From assembly GCF_000091325.1 (NCBI RefSeq), contig NC_014012.1:1488001-1552000 (forward strand): DNA of 64,000 bases, read 5' to 3'. A program made the position numbers and the translations under genes. This DNA is from Shewanella violacea DSS12. GTDB lineage: Bacteria; Pseudomonadota; Gammaproteobacteria; Enterobacterales; Shewanellaceae. Shown piece by piece: positions 49,329 to 57,205 of this stretch (the stretch's first letter is position 1; the number at the start of each line of letters is the position of its first letter). The notes below the pieces were generated by a model, which saw only the letters and a list, made by a program, of their open reading frames with translations, had not been told where the DNA came from and ran no database searches.

Positions 49329-49889
49329 TTAAATAGCAGTCTTGAAAATATGCATAAACGATGGTGGCTGCTCAATATCAATGGGTACTCTGAGCTTTCG
49401 TGCTACATCATTGGCAGAGATCAAGCCTCTAATGTGATGCTGCTGATGGTCAATGACCAAAATATGATGTAAACCATTCTGCTGTAAAGCCCTGACCACA
49501 TCACTGACATTGGCGGTGGCTATCTGCTCATAATCCAGTGCCATTAACTGATCTCTTGGGATCATCATATCGGTAACTAAGAGCTCATCCAAGCTAGAAC
49601 CAAACTTGTTGGCTAACTTGACCATCTTTCTGTGAAGCAGTCTGTGCTTAGTGATGATACCTAAGAAGCTATTATTTTTATCTACCACAAGACGCATAAA
49701 TCCATGGGTCTTATCCATGATGCTCAAAGCTTCGAGAGCATGGGCCGATGAATCTATGACCATAGGCGGAAAATGATCGAAGTCAGTGAAGATAGATAGG
49801 GCTGGTGAATTTAACTTAGTAATATCCTCATCAGATGACCAGAGAAGGTGATCGATTTCGGCGGTACTGAATAGGTCTAAATTTCTCAT
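49329..49889 (-). CDS. CBS-domain pair protein
   Basis: 186-residue protein with two CBS motifs (~50-100, ~110-170: DSSAHALEALSIMDKTHGF and LQQNGLHHILVIDHQQHHI). CBS pairs bind adenosyl ligands and regulate partners. It stands alone, and no partner domain is attached. It is the last clearly core-genome gene before the accessory island. Confidence 0.87.
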   Translation of the reverse strand: MRNLDLFSTAEIDHLLWSSDEDITKLNSPALSIFTDFDHFPPMVIDSSAHALEALSIMDKTHGFMRLVVDKNNSFLGIITKHRLLHRKMVKLANKFGSSLDELLVTDMMIPRDQLMALDYEQIATANVSDVVRALQQNGLHHILVIDHQQHHIRGLISANDVARKLRVPIDIEQPPSFMHIFKTAI

Positions 49890-50581
49890 ATTTATGACTC
49901 CTTAAACTGCGAAGGTTTAGGCTTAGTTTTGTTGGGGAGGTCAAACTTCTGTATGTGTGCCAGGCCTGATGATCATCAATTAGATGAAAGGGCCTCTAGC
50001 ATTGAGTCTCAGAAGTAAGCTCTTGCCTATCAAGTTAATCTAAGTAATGCAAGTAGGTCAATCACATTAATAACAATTAATTTTTGTAACCTATTGATGT
50101 AAAATGTTAATTTTGTAGCGAGTTTGATCTAAGCTCTTCAGGTAAGGGGGTATTCGGAGGTCAAATACTCTTGCAGTTGAAGTTAGCATTAGCGTGACAG
50201 TAGGAAATCATCAATGGCTGATCCATTTTTAAGAATCAGTAATAATCAGAAAAAATAGATGCTTAGAAAGAGATATAAGTAAGGGAAGGTGACCTGTGTA
50301 TTTAGATACATATTCCCATAGGAATAACTGAGATTTATTTTATCTTAAACTCAATAGGGGCCAATTTTTGACTATACTCAAGAGTGAAAGGCGTATCATA
50401 GGTAGTGATTAGTTTTGTAAGTTTTGATGTCATATCTATGAGTAGCAACCGTGTTAGTTTCTGGGCTTACAGTACGGTCAGCGAGGGATGTAGCATAACC
50501 CTGTAATAGCTAGCCCCCGACGCGCTTTTCACCTACTTCGACCTTGTTTTACACTAATTTTTTAATCCTCTTAGTGTACGG
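49890..50581. other. Gene-free region at the island border
   Basis: No ORF supported. The right part (about 50430-50606) has structured sequence leading into a strong terminator and may be a small RNA gene (see the separate entry). Confidence 0.5.
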
Positions 50582-50606
50582 GCCTGCTTGATAGCAGGCT
50601 TTTTTA
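50430..50606 (+). ncRNA. Candidate small RNA ending in a strong terminator
   Basis: There is no ORF upstream of the plus-strand terminator GCCTGCTTGATAGCAGGCTTTTTT (50582-50606, given as stem GCCTGCT/AGCAGGC plus T6), so it must end something non-coding or a lost gene. Before it is a perfect TACACTAA/TTAGTGTA inverted repeat (50550-50557 and 50571-50578), and a GC-rich, structured-looking stretch (GTACGGTCAGCGAGGGATG to AGCCCCCGACGCGC). Not matched to a known RNA family. Confidence 0.35.
50582..50606 (+). terminator. Rho-independent terminator
   Basis: GCCTGCT-TGAT-AGCAGGC followed by six T. Confidence 0.85.
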
Positions 50607-51000
50607 TTGTGATGTAAAACACTCCCCAAAATGAATATCAGGCAATAAGAATAGCCATAAAAAAAAGCCAACCATTCTTGTTATGAGAAGTGGTTGGCTT
50701 TTGTTAGTAATCGGTGGAGGGTCGATGCGGTTTGGATGGCTGACTTTGATCTTATAAATAGCCTCAATGGCTTTTGCGTTCAGTTTGATATTGGCTAACT
50801 TGCCGGTTTTAGTTTCATGGATGATTAACCTATCTTGCTGAAGATCGCTAAACTTAATCGATAGTAGATCTGAAATACGTAAAGCGAGGTTTAATCCGAT
50901 GTTCCATATGTCCGCCATCTGCTTACTGTATCGAATTTCAAGCAGATGACTAATGAGATTGATTGTGTCTAACTTATTGATTTATTGGGCTTCTGTCATG
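50604..51000 (-). pseudogene. Tyrosine recombinase (phage-type integrase) remnant
   Basis: Starts MTEAQ then hits TAA at 50985-50983, and the frame continues INKLDTINLISHLLEIRYSKQ and WNIGLNLALRISDLLSIKFSD, which contains the first catalytic Arg of tyrosine recombinases (ALRISDLL). After about 80 residues the match is lost (near 50710), and the catalytic His-x-x-Arg and Tyr motifs are missing. A hairpin (AAAAGCCAACCA / TGGTTGGCTTTT, 50663-50702) lies at the broken 3' side. It is a relic of the element that brought the island. Confidence 0.8.
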
Positions 51001-51130
51001 CTAAATTCCTTTTTTTTATGTATATCGTTGAATTGAGACCTTCAGAGAGCCGGGGATAGTAGAACCGCATGTAGCCTGGGTTTGCAGGTTCCCGTTTTAC
51101 CAATATGGGAACTTGGGTTTGAGAGCTGCT

Positions 51131-51568
51131 TTAATCATGTGACACGCGCACTTGATACACATCCATCGAGTGGTAACTGATGAAGTTTTCAATAAACAGT
51201 TTGATGAGCTCTTTACACTCTTGAGGGCACATCCAGCCACACAGAGAGCTGTAGACTTGATTGCTATTGAAGCAGATATCAATGTCCTTGATTAGCTCGG
51301 GTATAGGATAACCATGGAAGGCAAAGTCAGTCATATACACCATGCGCCAATGAGCATCTTGTTTCTCTAGGCGGATCTCTACTGGGTGAAACCCACCAGC
51401 TTCAGCAGAATATTCAGGATCTCTGAAATTTAAGGTTATTGCATTTGAGCTTTTAGGCTCAGCAGTCATCAAAACTTGGTTAATTAGCGTATATAGCTCA
51501 CTAGGCATTGCCGGTGTTTGAGGTCTTTTCAGTGTAATTTTCATCGTGTTTTCCATTTTAAAGGCCAT
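51131..51568 (-). CDS. DUF2787 family protein
   Basis: 145 residues with the DUF2787 pattern ITLNFRDPEYSAEAGGFHPVEI and CPQECKELIKLFIENF. This family is found mainly in Vibrio/Shewanella genomic islands next to radC and integrases, as here. Function unknown. In-frame ATGs at 51556 and 51544 are alternative starts; no strong ribosome site picks one. Confidence 0.8.
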   Translation of the reverse strand: MAFKMENTMKITLKRPQTPAMPSELYTLINQVLMTAEPKSSNAITLNFRDPEYSAEAGGFHPVEIRLEKQDAHWRMVYMTDFAFHGYPIPELIKDIDICFNSNQVYSSLCGWMCPQECKELIKLFIENFISYHSMDVYQVRVSHD

Positions 51569-51700
51569 GCAAAGCAGGGAGTAGAGTTAGCGCTCTTACT
51601 CCCTTGCCATTGCTGGTGGGATTAATAGTGGGTTGTACAGAGGTAAGTGCAGTGATCGAATGAGATCAGAGGTTAGCGAGTGTGATACTAGGGCTTGAAC

Positions 51701-52177
51701 TTACAGCAAACCTTTTTCTGCAAACGATGTCGGTGTTGCGCCGATAACGATATGGTCCAGGACTCGCACATCGATAAGTCCCAATGCATCGGTTAACTTC
51801 TTCGTAATCAGTTTGTCAGCCTGTGACGGTTCAGATTCCCCTGAAGGATGGTTGTGAGAAAATATCACTGCCGCAGCATTCACCTCTAAAACCGCTTTCA
51901 CTACTTCTCTTGGGTAAACACTTGCGGCGTCAATCGTGCCAAAGAACAGCTCTCGAAACTCAATCAGTTGATGCTGGCTGTTTAACATCATCACGCCAAA
52001 TACCTCCCTTTCATAACCGCCTAGCTTGTATGTCAGAAAGTCTTTAGTGGTCTGAGGGTCGGTGTATACGTCTTGATGGTTAAGTTTCTCTGCAATGATG
52101 TTAGCGGCGCTCTCAAGGATTTGAATGGCAGTAGTCGGCCAGTGTGAGGCTTTATTGGCATTAGATTTATTGTGCAT
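51701..52177 (-). CDS. RadC-like JAB/MPN-domain protein
   Basis: 158-residue protein consisting mostly of the RadC JAB domain. The metal-site motif HNHPSGESEPSQAD (H-x-H-P-x7-S-x2-D) near residue 107 is complete. These short RadC proteins are common in mobile islands; a DNA-repair role is not supported for the family. It lies in the usual neighbourhood of AlpA and DUF2787. Confidence 0.88.
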   Translation of the reverse strand: MHNKSNANKASHWPTTAIQILESAANIIAEKLNHQDVYTDPQTTKDFLTYKLGGYEREVFGVMMLNSQHQLIEFRELFFGTIDAASVYPREVVKAVLEVNAAAVIFSHNHPSGESEPSQADKLITKKLTDALGLIDVRVLDHIVIGATPTSFAEKGLL

Positions 52178-52309
52178 AAAGATCTCCTTTAATCAGTTAG
52201 TTGCTTATGCACAGGAGTGATACATATCTGAAAAAGTTTGGTTTGGACTCGACTCAATAAATTTTTACCAGTGCTGCACATCTTGTGAATTAAACATGAG
52301 GAATTCACA

Positions 52310-52498
52310 ATGAGACTGATTAAATTACATGAAGTGATGAGTAGCACAGGCTTAGCGCGTTCGACAATCTATAAGTACCTTGAAGAAGGTTGCTTCCCTA
52401 AGTCTGTGTCTTTGGGTGCTAGAGCCGTGGCTTGGGTAGAAAGTGAAGTGCAGGAGTGGATACTATCGAAGATTGAAGAGCGAGATGAGCAGAGTTAG
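52310..52498 (+). CDS. AlpA-family phage/island regulator
   Basis: 62-residue helix-turn-helix protein: LHEVMSSTGLARSTIYKYLEEGCFPK, given by its core STGLARSTIYKYLEEGCFP, then ARAVAWVESEVQEWI, the standard AlpA pattern. AlpA activates the integrase/excisionase of P4-like elements. It is divergent from the radC gene. A decayed second copy lies 3 kb away at 55.4 kb. Confidence 0.9.
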   Translation: MRLIKLHEVMSSTGLARSTIYKYLEEGCFPKSVSLGARAVAWVESEVQEWILSKIEERDEQS

Positions 52499-52572
52499 TC
52501 AGTTAGTTCGTAATGTAGTTGCGGCATAAATGGAGGACCGACAAGCCCTCCATGAACTCGTACAAGTGCACG

Positions 52573-52665
52573 CTAACAGTCAGTCTCTGCTGCCCATTGG
52601 TATCCAGCGATGACACCTAACAAGAACAGCTCTGCGATAGGACTGTACCTAACAAAGCTAAACAT
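52573..52665 (-). CDS. Tiny hydrophobic protein, 30 residues
   Basis: MFSFVRYSPIAELFLLGVIA followed by GYQWAAETDC-stop. A GAAGGAG ribosome site lies 7 bases ahead. One predicted membrane helix. Its start overlaps the stop of the next small ORF upstream by reading (ATGTTTAG). Supported by ribosome site, overlap and composition, not by homology. Confidence 0.5.
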   Translation of the reverse strand: MFSFVRYSPIAELFLLGVIAGYQWAAETDC

Positions 52666-52735
52666 AGTTTGACTCCTTCAATGCTTGATAGAGTCCAACT
52701 CCAACAGCGAAGCCAGCAATAAACGCTATAGGCAG
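52658..52735 (-). CDS. Tiny hydrophobic protein, 25 residues, no ATG
   Basis: Reads LPIAFIAGFAVGVGLYQALK then ESNYV-stop, behind a near-perfect AAGGAGG. The codon in the right place is ATT CTG; a start at CTG 52735, or at ATT, or a lost ATG (ATG to ATT) are all possible. It overlaps the following tiny ORF. Confidence 0.4.
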   Translation of the reverse strand: MPIAFIAGFAVGVGLYQALKESNYV

Positions 52736-52765
52736 AATGCCTCCTTAATGAATCAATAAAAGTAA

Positions 52766-52801
52766 AAAGCAGCTGGTGGCATTGCGTCCACTAGCTGCTT
52801 T
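52766..52801 (-). terminator. Terminator of the WYL/ftsZ-like operon
   Basis: AAAGCAGCTAGTGG / CCACCAGCTGCTTT stem (minus strand) followed by TTACTTTTATT, 150 bp after the ftsZ-like stop. Confidence 0.75.
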
Positions 52802-52952
52802 GCTGTGCCGTTAATGGGTTACAGCATAGTGATGATATATATCTGAAATTAGTTAGGACCGTATTTGTATTGGTGATGACAGCCATAAATTTCTACACGC
52901 TCAACTCATGTTGTAAATGAAACGATAGTTGTGATGGTTTCTAAAACATCCT

Positions 52953-54098
52953 TTAGTTAAGCTGTTTTTGACGAGTATAAGTGGGAATATCGAGTTCGGA
53001 TTGATAGTGGAGATCATTACGACTGTCACCAGACTTCTCATTTAATAAGTCATGTATATTCAACAAGTCTAATGAGGCGAATCGGTCTTTGGGGGGCGGT
53101 AATGTGGCAGCGTCCACCTGTACTGCTGAACTAACTACAGGTGCTTGAATGCCCGTTGCAATGATCATTAGCTCAAGATCGCAATCAAGCTCTGGCACAA
53201 TAGTTAACCCTATAATCACCAAAGCGCTCGGGTCTAACTGCTGATTCAAGGTTGTACCAATATTATTATATTGGCTGAGTTCAATATCTTCAGTTGCCAT
53301 AACACTAACAATCGCGCCTTTTGCATGAGTAAGATCAACCTCTTCTAGCAATGGGTTTTTAAGTGCATTGTTGATGGTAAGTTGTAAATCCTCCCCCTTC
53401 ACTTGTTTCGCAACTCCCATAGCCGCACGACCTTGATGACTAACAACAGCGATGAAGTCATTCAAGTCTATATTAATAAGCCCTGATTGACTGATGGTCG
53501 TTGTCAGCCCGAGCAATACATCTTGTAGAATACGGTTACTTTCAAAGAAGGCGTTAACCAGGGTTATTTTTTTATCTAATGTTTCAGCTAATTTATCGTT
53601 GGGCAGTACTATCACGGCATTAGCATGCTGCATTAATTGTTCAACGCCAGTGTTTGCCAGCTGATTTCTTTGATGCCCTTCAAAGCAGAAAGGGGTGGTG
53701 ACTACTGCGACTAAAGGTTTATTCAATTCTGCAGCTACAGAGGCTATAAAGGGAATGGCTCCAGTGCCTGTACCACCTCCCATGCCACCGGTGATAAATA
53801 TGATGTCGGCTAAGGCTATGAGCTCTTTGATCTGCGCTTCAGATTCTTGTGCAGCTTCATGACCTTTTTGGGGATTAGCACCCGCTCCTAGGCCTTTCGT
53901 AGCTTCTAAGCCGATCTGCAAGCGAGTATTACATTGGGAGGCTGCTAATGACTGTGCGTCAGTGTTGACGGCAATAAGTTGTGCGTTGTCATTTAAAGGA
54001 GACTGACTGAGCTGATTGATGGTATTGCATCCACAGCCCCCTACGCCGAAAACGGCTATGCGAGGTGTTTGGTTATTTTCTGTGAGTAGATCAAACAT
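52953..54098 (-). CDS. Second FtsZ (tubulin-family GTPase) in an accessory island
   Basis: 381-residue FtsZ paralogue. The GTP-binding fold is intact: FGVGGCGCNTINQL near residue 16 (housekeeping form GVGGGGGNAV), AVNTDAQSL, and the tubulin signature GGMGGGTGTGA near 104. The T7 synergy loop reads GLINIDLNDF, keeping the Asn and both Asp needed for hydrolysis in a filament. The C-terminus LDIPTYTRQKQ resembles the FtsZ tail peptide (DIPAFLRKQ) that binds FtsA and ZipA. The linker is short. AAGGAG ribosome site 6 bases ahead. It follows a WYL regulator by 53 bp, unlike genomic ftsZ in the dcw cluster. Confidence 0.9.
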   Translation of the reverse strand: MFDLLTENNQTPRIAVFGVGGCGCNTINQLSQSPLNDNAQLIAVNTDAQSLAASQCNTRLQIGLEATKGLGAGANPQKGHEAAQESEAQIKELIALADIIFITGGMGGGTGTGAIPFIASVAAELNKPLVAVVTTPFCFEGHQRNQLANTGVEQLMQHANAVIVLPNDKLAETLDKKITLVNAFFESNRILQDVLLGLTTTISQSGLINIDLNDFIAVVSHQGRAAMGVAKQVKGEDLQLTINNALKNPLLEEVDLTHAKGAIVSVMATEDIELSQYNNIGTTLNQQLDPSALVIIGLTIVPELDCDLELMIIATGIQAPVVSSAVQVDAATLPPPKDRFASLDLLNIHDLLNEKSGDSRNDLHYQSELDIPTYTRQKQLN

Positions 54099-54139
54099 AG
54101 GTTCATCTCCTTGAAGTTATAGTCCGAAGCGTAACCTAT

Positions 54140-54152
54140 GGTTGCGACAACC
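54140..54152. promoter_or_regulatory. Small palindrome between WYL gene and ftsZ-like gene
   Basis: GGTTGCGACAACC abuts the stop of the WYL gene and precedes the ftsZ-like gene. Its TGCGACA core recurs at 55204-55210, ahead of the WYL gene start. Confidence 0.3.
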
Positions 54153-55159
54153 TAAGTCGCAGTATTTTGATACCGAGCATTTACCTTGTTGAGTAACCGA
54201 ATGAAATGGGTTCTTAATTTGAGTGGTGCCACTACTTCTACATTGTCAGCCATATTCCACAAAAACGTTCTTAATCCTGAGGAGTCTCTAACTCTGGCAT
54301 TGACGCGATAGCGGCCATCTTCCAATTGCTGGACGCTTTGATTTTCACTCAGCTTGGCATTTCGCATGATAAAGTTTGCTGATGGAGAAAACAGTAACTC
54401 AATGTCAATTAACTCCGATGCGCTTTTATTTTGACTTCGAGCAATATCTAAATCACTTCGAGTGATTGATGGGGTATCGAGTAAACGCACGTTACGTAAT
54501 AAATCTATGGATTTGGCATAAAGTTTTGAATCAAATTTGCCAATGGTAAACGTTAGGAGCGCGACACCATCTGATATCTGTATGCCTTCAGGGTTTATAG
54601 GACTGTAATCAATCCAATAGCTTTCCCCTTTGATAACCCTTTTTATTTGGCAGGCCATCTGGCGCTTGTGAAGCAGTGCATATTGAACTGTTTCAAATAT
54701 CTGTGGATCTTGCTCTGCAATGATAAAAGGAAAGGGCTTAGGTAACTGAGCTACGCGGCACGCCCAGTACAACCAAGGGTTATCAGGATCGCTTCCTAAT
54801 ACTTGATCTGCACGTTCAAAATAGGGTGTTAGCTGCTTGAGGCTTTGAGGAGGGAGCAACTCGCTAGCACTGTGCTTTAGCGTGTGAAACGCCAATGCCA
54901 TATGGTTATCCATCAATGTTAGGTTAAGGCCACGCCAACACGCGGCAATAGACCATCCAAAAGGTTTGCTTCTATCATCAAGTACCAGTCCAAAAAGTCC
55001 CATGTCGTGCATGGCTTTTAATTCTCTCTGAACCGTTCTTAGCCCTACGTCATAGTCACGATTTTGTAGCCTATCAGTAACGTCATTAGCAGTAATACGG
55101 CTTGGGTGACGGGGTATTTGCTCAAGCATGGCAATTTGGCGCTGGATATTGATTTGCAT
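54152..55159 (-). CDS. WYL-domain transcriptional regulator
   Basis: 335 residues. The N-terminal ~65 are a winged helix (HPSRITANDVTDRL, RTVQRELKAMHDMGLF), the middle (~165-230) is a WYL domain (YSPINPEGIQISDGVALL replaces the classical S-P-x-x-hydrophobic-x4-W-Y-L core), and the end is a WCX-like domain (RDSSGLRTFLWNMADNVEVVAP). WYL proteins are frequent regulators of CRISPR, BREX and other defence loci and respond to nucleotide-like or nucleic-acid ligands. It is divergent from the sigma-54 activator gene and leads the operon with the second FtsZ. Confidence 0.9.
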   Translation of the reverse strand: MQINIQRQIAMLEQIPRHPSRITANDVTDRLQNRDYDVGLRTVQRELKAMHDMGLFGLVLDDRSKPFGWSIAACWRGLNLTLMDNHMALAFHTLKHSASELLPPQSLKQLTPYFERADQVLGSDPDNPWLYWACRVAQLPKPFPFIIAEQDPQIFETVQYALLHKRQMACQIKRVIKGESYWIDYSPINPEGIQISDGVALLTFTIGKFDSKLYAKSIDLLRNVRLLDTPSITRSDLDIARSQNKSASELIDIELLFSPSANFIMRNAKLSENQSVQQLEDGRYRVNARVRDSSGLRTFLWNMADNVEVVAPLKLRTHFIRLLNKVNARYQNTAT

Positions 55160-55283
55160 TGAAGGCTCTCTCCATTCTCTATGCCATTAGCATAATACTA
55201 ACCTGCGACAAAATCTGACGCACAAGGAGCTTTCATTATAATAATCTGATGTTTAATCGATGCATTGATGATTGTCATTATTA

Positions 55284-55318
55284 AGTCTCTTATGTCGATG
55301 ATATCGACATAAGAGACT
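55284..55318. promoter_or_regulatory. Perfect 35-bp palindrome between the two divergent operons
   Basis: Arms AGTCTCTTATGTCGAT and ATCGACATAAGAGACT (16 bp each, no mismatch) flank a 3-bp centre. The half-site ATGTCGAT appears a third time at 55333-55340. No T run follows, so an operator is more likely than a terminator. It lies 125 bp ahead of the WYL gene and 320 bp ahead of the sigma-54 activator. Confidence 0.65.
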
Positions 55319-55388
55319 AATAGGCTGCCGATATGTCGATGAAATGGCTTTTTATAAACATGTAAGTGGGAAGTTCCAGGGGAACTAA

Positions 55389-55466
55389 TCAGACATCAAA
55401 GAAGTAATCGAGTGCACTGGCTTTGTACGTTCAACAGTTTCTACGTACATAGAAAGATATGCATAA
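55389..55466 (+). pseudogene. Remnant of a second alpA-like gene
   Basis: SDIKEVIECTGFVRSTVSTY then IERYA-stop aligns with the intact AlpA at 52310 (LHEVMSSTGLARSTIYKYLEEGC). The 5' part has a stop in frame and the 3' half is missing. Confidence 0.65.
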
Positions 55467-55639
55467 TTGAACAAGTTCATAATGTGTTGTAAGTATATTG
55501 ATGCATATGTTGTTTTTTAAATGAGCATGCTTTATTTTAGTAAGATTGTTGTGTTGTAGATAACCTGGATATTCGGTGGTTCTATATAAATGACACTAGA
55601 CGCAGTCATAGTCATAGTTAGATAAAAATAGGTTTAGGG

Positions 55640-57115
55640 ATGAACAAACAAAGATTATTAGTCAGTTGGATTGGTGGAAATGACCTAAATATGCCTGAAG
55701 GCCAGATGACTGGTCCTATTTGGGCAACGATTAAATCAGCAAAATTTGATGGTATTGAACTCATCTATAACTATAGCGACGATGAAGTAAGACCGTATGT
55801 ATCCCTTCTGTCAGAACGGGTGAAATGCAAAATCAATACTCGAAAAGCCAATCTTTCCTCCCCAATAGATTACGAGGATATTTATATTGCTGCAGAGCAA
55901 TTATTGAAAGATGTTGTACATCCCGAATCAGATTTAAGTATTTTGTTAAGTCCTGGTACCCCCGCGATGCAGGCCATTTGGGTTTTGCTTGGTAAAACGC
56001 GTTTCCCTTGTACTTTCTATCAAGCCTCAAAGGAGCAGGGAGTTGAAGCCGTTAAGATCCCTTTTAAACTATATGCTGAATATGTTCCTGCAGTCACTCA
56101 ACTAAACCAGTCCGAACTAAATAATCTCGCCCAACTAGAAGCTCCCATTGATTCAGCTTTTGATGACATCATCACCAATGGAACAGATATTCAAACACTC
56201 AAGTACCAAGCACAAATTTTGGCACAACAAGAAGTGCCAGTGCTGATTTGTGGCGAAAGTGGCACTGGTAAGGAGATGTTTGCTAGAGCAATACACAATG
56301 CCAGTGTCCGCAAAGACAAGCCTTTTATTGCTGTAAACTGTGGTGCTTTCCCCTCAGAGCTTATCGACTCAATACTATTTGGTCATAAACGTGGGGCATT
56401 CACTGGGGCCGTTTCTGACAAAGCAGGTGTATTTGAGCAGGCCCATAATGGGACTTTATTTCTAGATGAGTTTGGAGAGCTGGAACCTGCAGTGCAGGTA
56501 AGGTTGCTCAGAGTGCTTCAGGATGGCAAATATACTCGTCTTGGAGATTCAGATGAGCAAAGCAGTAACTTTCGGTTAATTACAGCAACCAATAAAAATT
56601 TGATTTCCGAAGTTGCTCATGGTCGGTTTCGTGAAGACTTGTTTTATCGGGTTGCAATAGGCGTATTACAGTTACCCCCATTAAGATTACGACAAGGTGA
56701 CTTAGACTTTTTGGTTGACTCGTTAATGCAGACTGTGGTGAAAGAGCACCCAGTACTACAAGGTAAAAATATTTCCCATCTCGCAAAAGAAATTATCAAA
56801 CAGCATAAATGGCCTGGCAATATTCGAGAATTAAAGGCGACTCTATTAAGAGCAGCATTGTGGTCTAGTTCCGATTGTATTGACGAGGCTGAAATGCGAC
56901 AAGCCTTGTTTATTATGGAAGGTAAACAAGAATCTCTTTTAGATAGGGATATACAACAAGATTTTGATATAAATGATATTTTATCTGAGGTTGAGAGCCA
57001 TTATATTGTCAAAGCACTTGAACAAGCTGATGGCAACAAAAGTAAAGTAGCAAAATTACTTGGTTACAACAATCACCAAACATTGAGTAATCGGCTGAAA
57101 AAACTAGGGATATAA
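55640..57115 (+). CDS. RtcR-like CARF-AAA+-Fis sigma-54 activator
   Basis: 491 residues. The first ~155 look like a CARF domain as in Rtc[12 protein letters not shown] at the N-terminus and [17 protein letters not shown] near 115, with the GTPAM ligand-loop motif. Then a sigma-54 activator AAA+ module: Walker A GESGTGKE at ~205, GAFTGA at ~253, LFLDEFGEL (Walker B), and a Fis-type HTH ([20 protein letters not shown]) at the C-terminus. RtcR senses RNA ends and turns on RNA repair; here rtcA/rtcB are replaced by RavA, ViaA and HEPN genes. It is divergent from the WYL gene. Confidence 0.9.
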   Translation: MNKQRLLVSWIGGNDLNMPEGQMTGPIWATIKSAKFDGIELIYNYSDDEVRPYVSLLSERVKCKINTRKANLSSPIDYEDIYIAAEQLLKDVVHPESDLSILLSPGTPAMQAIWVLLGKTRFPCTFYQASKEQGVEAVKIPFKLYAEYVPAVTQLNQSELNNLAQLEAPIDSAFDDIITNGTDIQTLKYQAQILAQQEVPVLICGESGTGKEMFARAIHNASVRKDKPFIAVNCGAFPSELIDSILFGHKRGAFTGAVSDKAGVFEQAHNGTLFLDEFGELEPAVQVRLLRVLQDGKYTRLGDSDEQSSNFRLITATNKNLISEVAHGRFREDLFYRVAIGVLQLPPLRLRQGDLDFLVDSLMQTVVKEHPVLQGKNISHLAKEIIKQHKWPGNIRELKATLLRAALWSSSDCIDEAEMRQALFIMEGKQESLLDRDIQQDFDINDILSEVESHYIVKALEQADGNKSKVAKLLGYNNHQTLSNRLKKLGI

Positions 57116-57130
57116 ACAGTGCGCTATACA

Positions 57131-57147
57131 TTGGCATGAATCTAGCT
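57131..57147 (+). promoter_or_regulatory. Candidate sigma-54 promoter (-24/-12)
   Basis: TTGGCATGAATCTAGCT fits TGGCAC-N5-TTGC with the invariant GG and GC dinucleotides at the correct 10-bp spacing and two changes (T for C, A for T). It sits 59 bp ahead of the RavA-like gene and directly behind the sigma-54 activator gene. Confidence 0.6.
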
Positions 57148-57205
57148 ATTACTGGTTCATTCCTGAAGTTGTATCGGGACTGTCACTCAAAATAAGGACA
57201 TAATT

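Noticed and set aside
55284..55318. Rho-independent terminator
   Set aside because: No T run on either side and it lies between divergent genes, so an operator is more likely.
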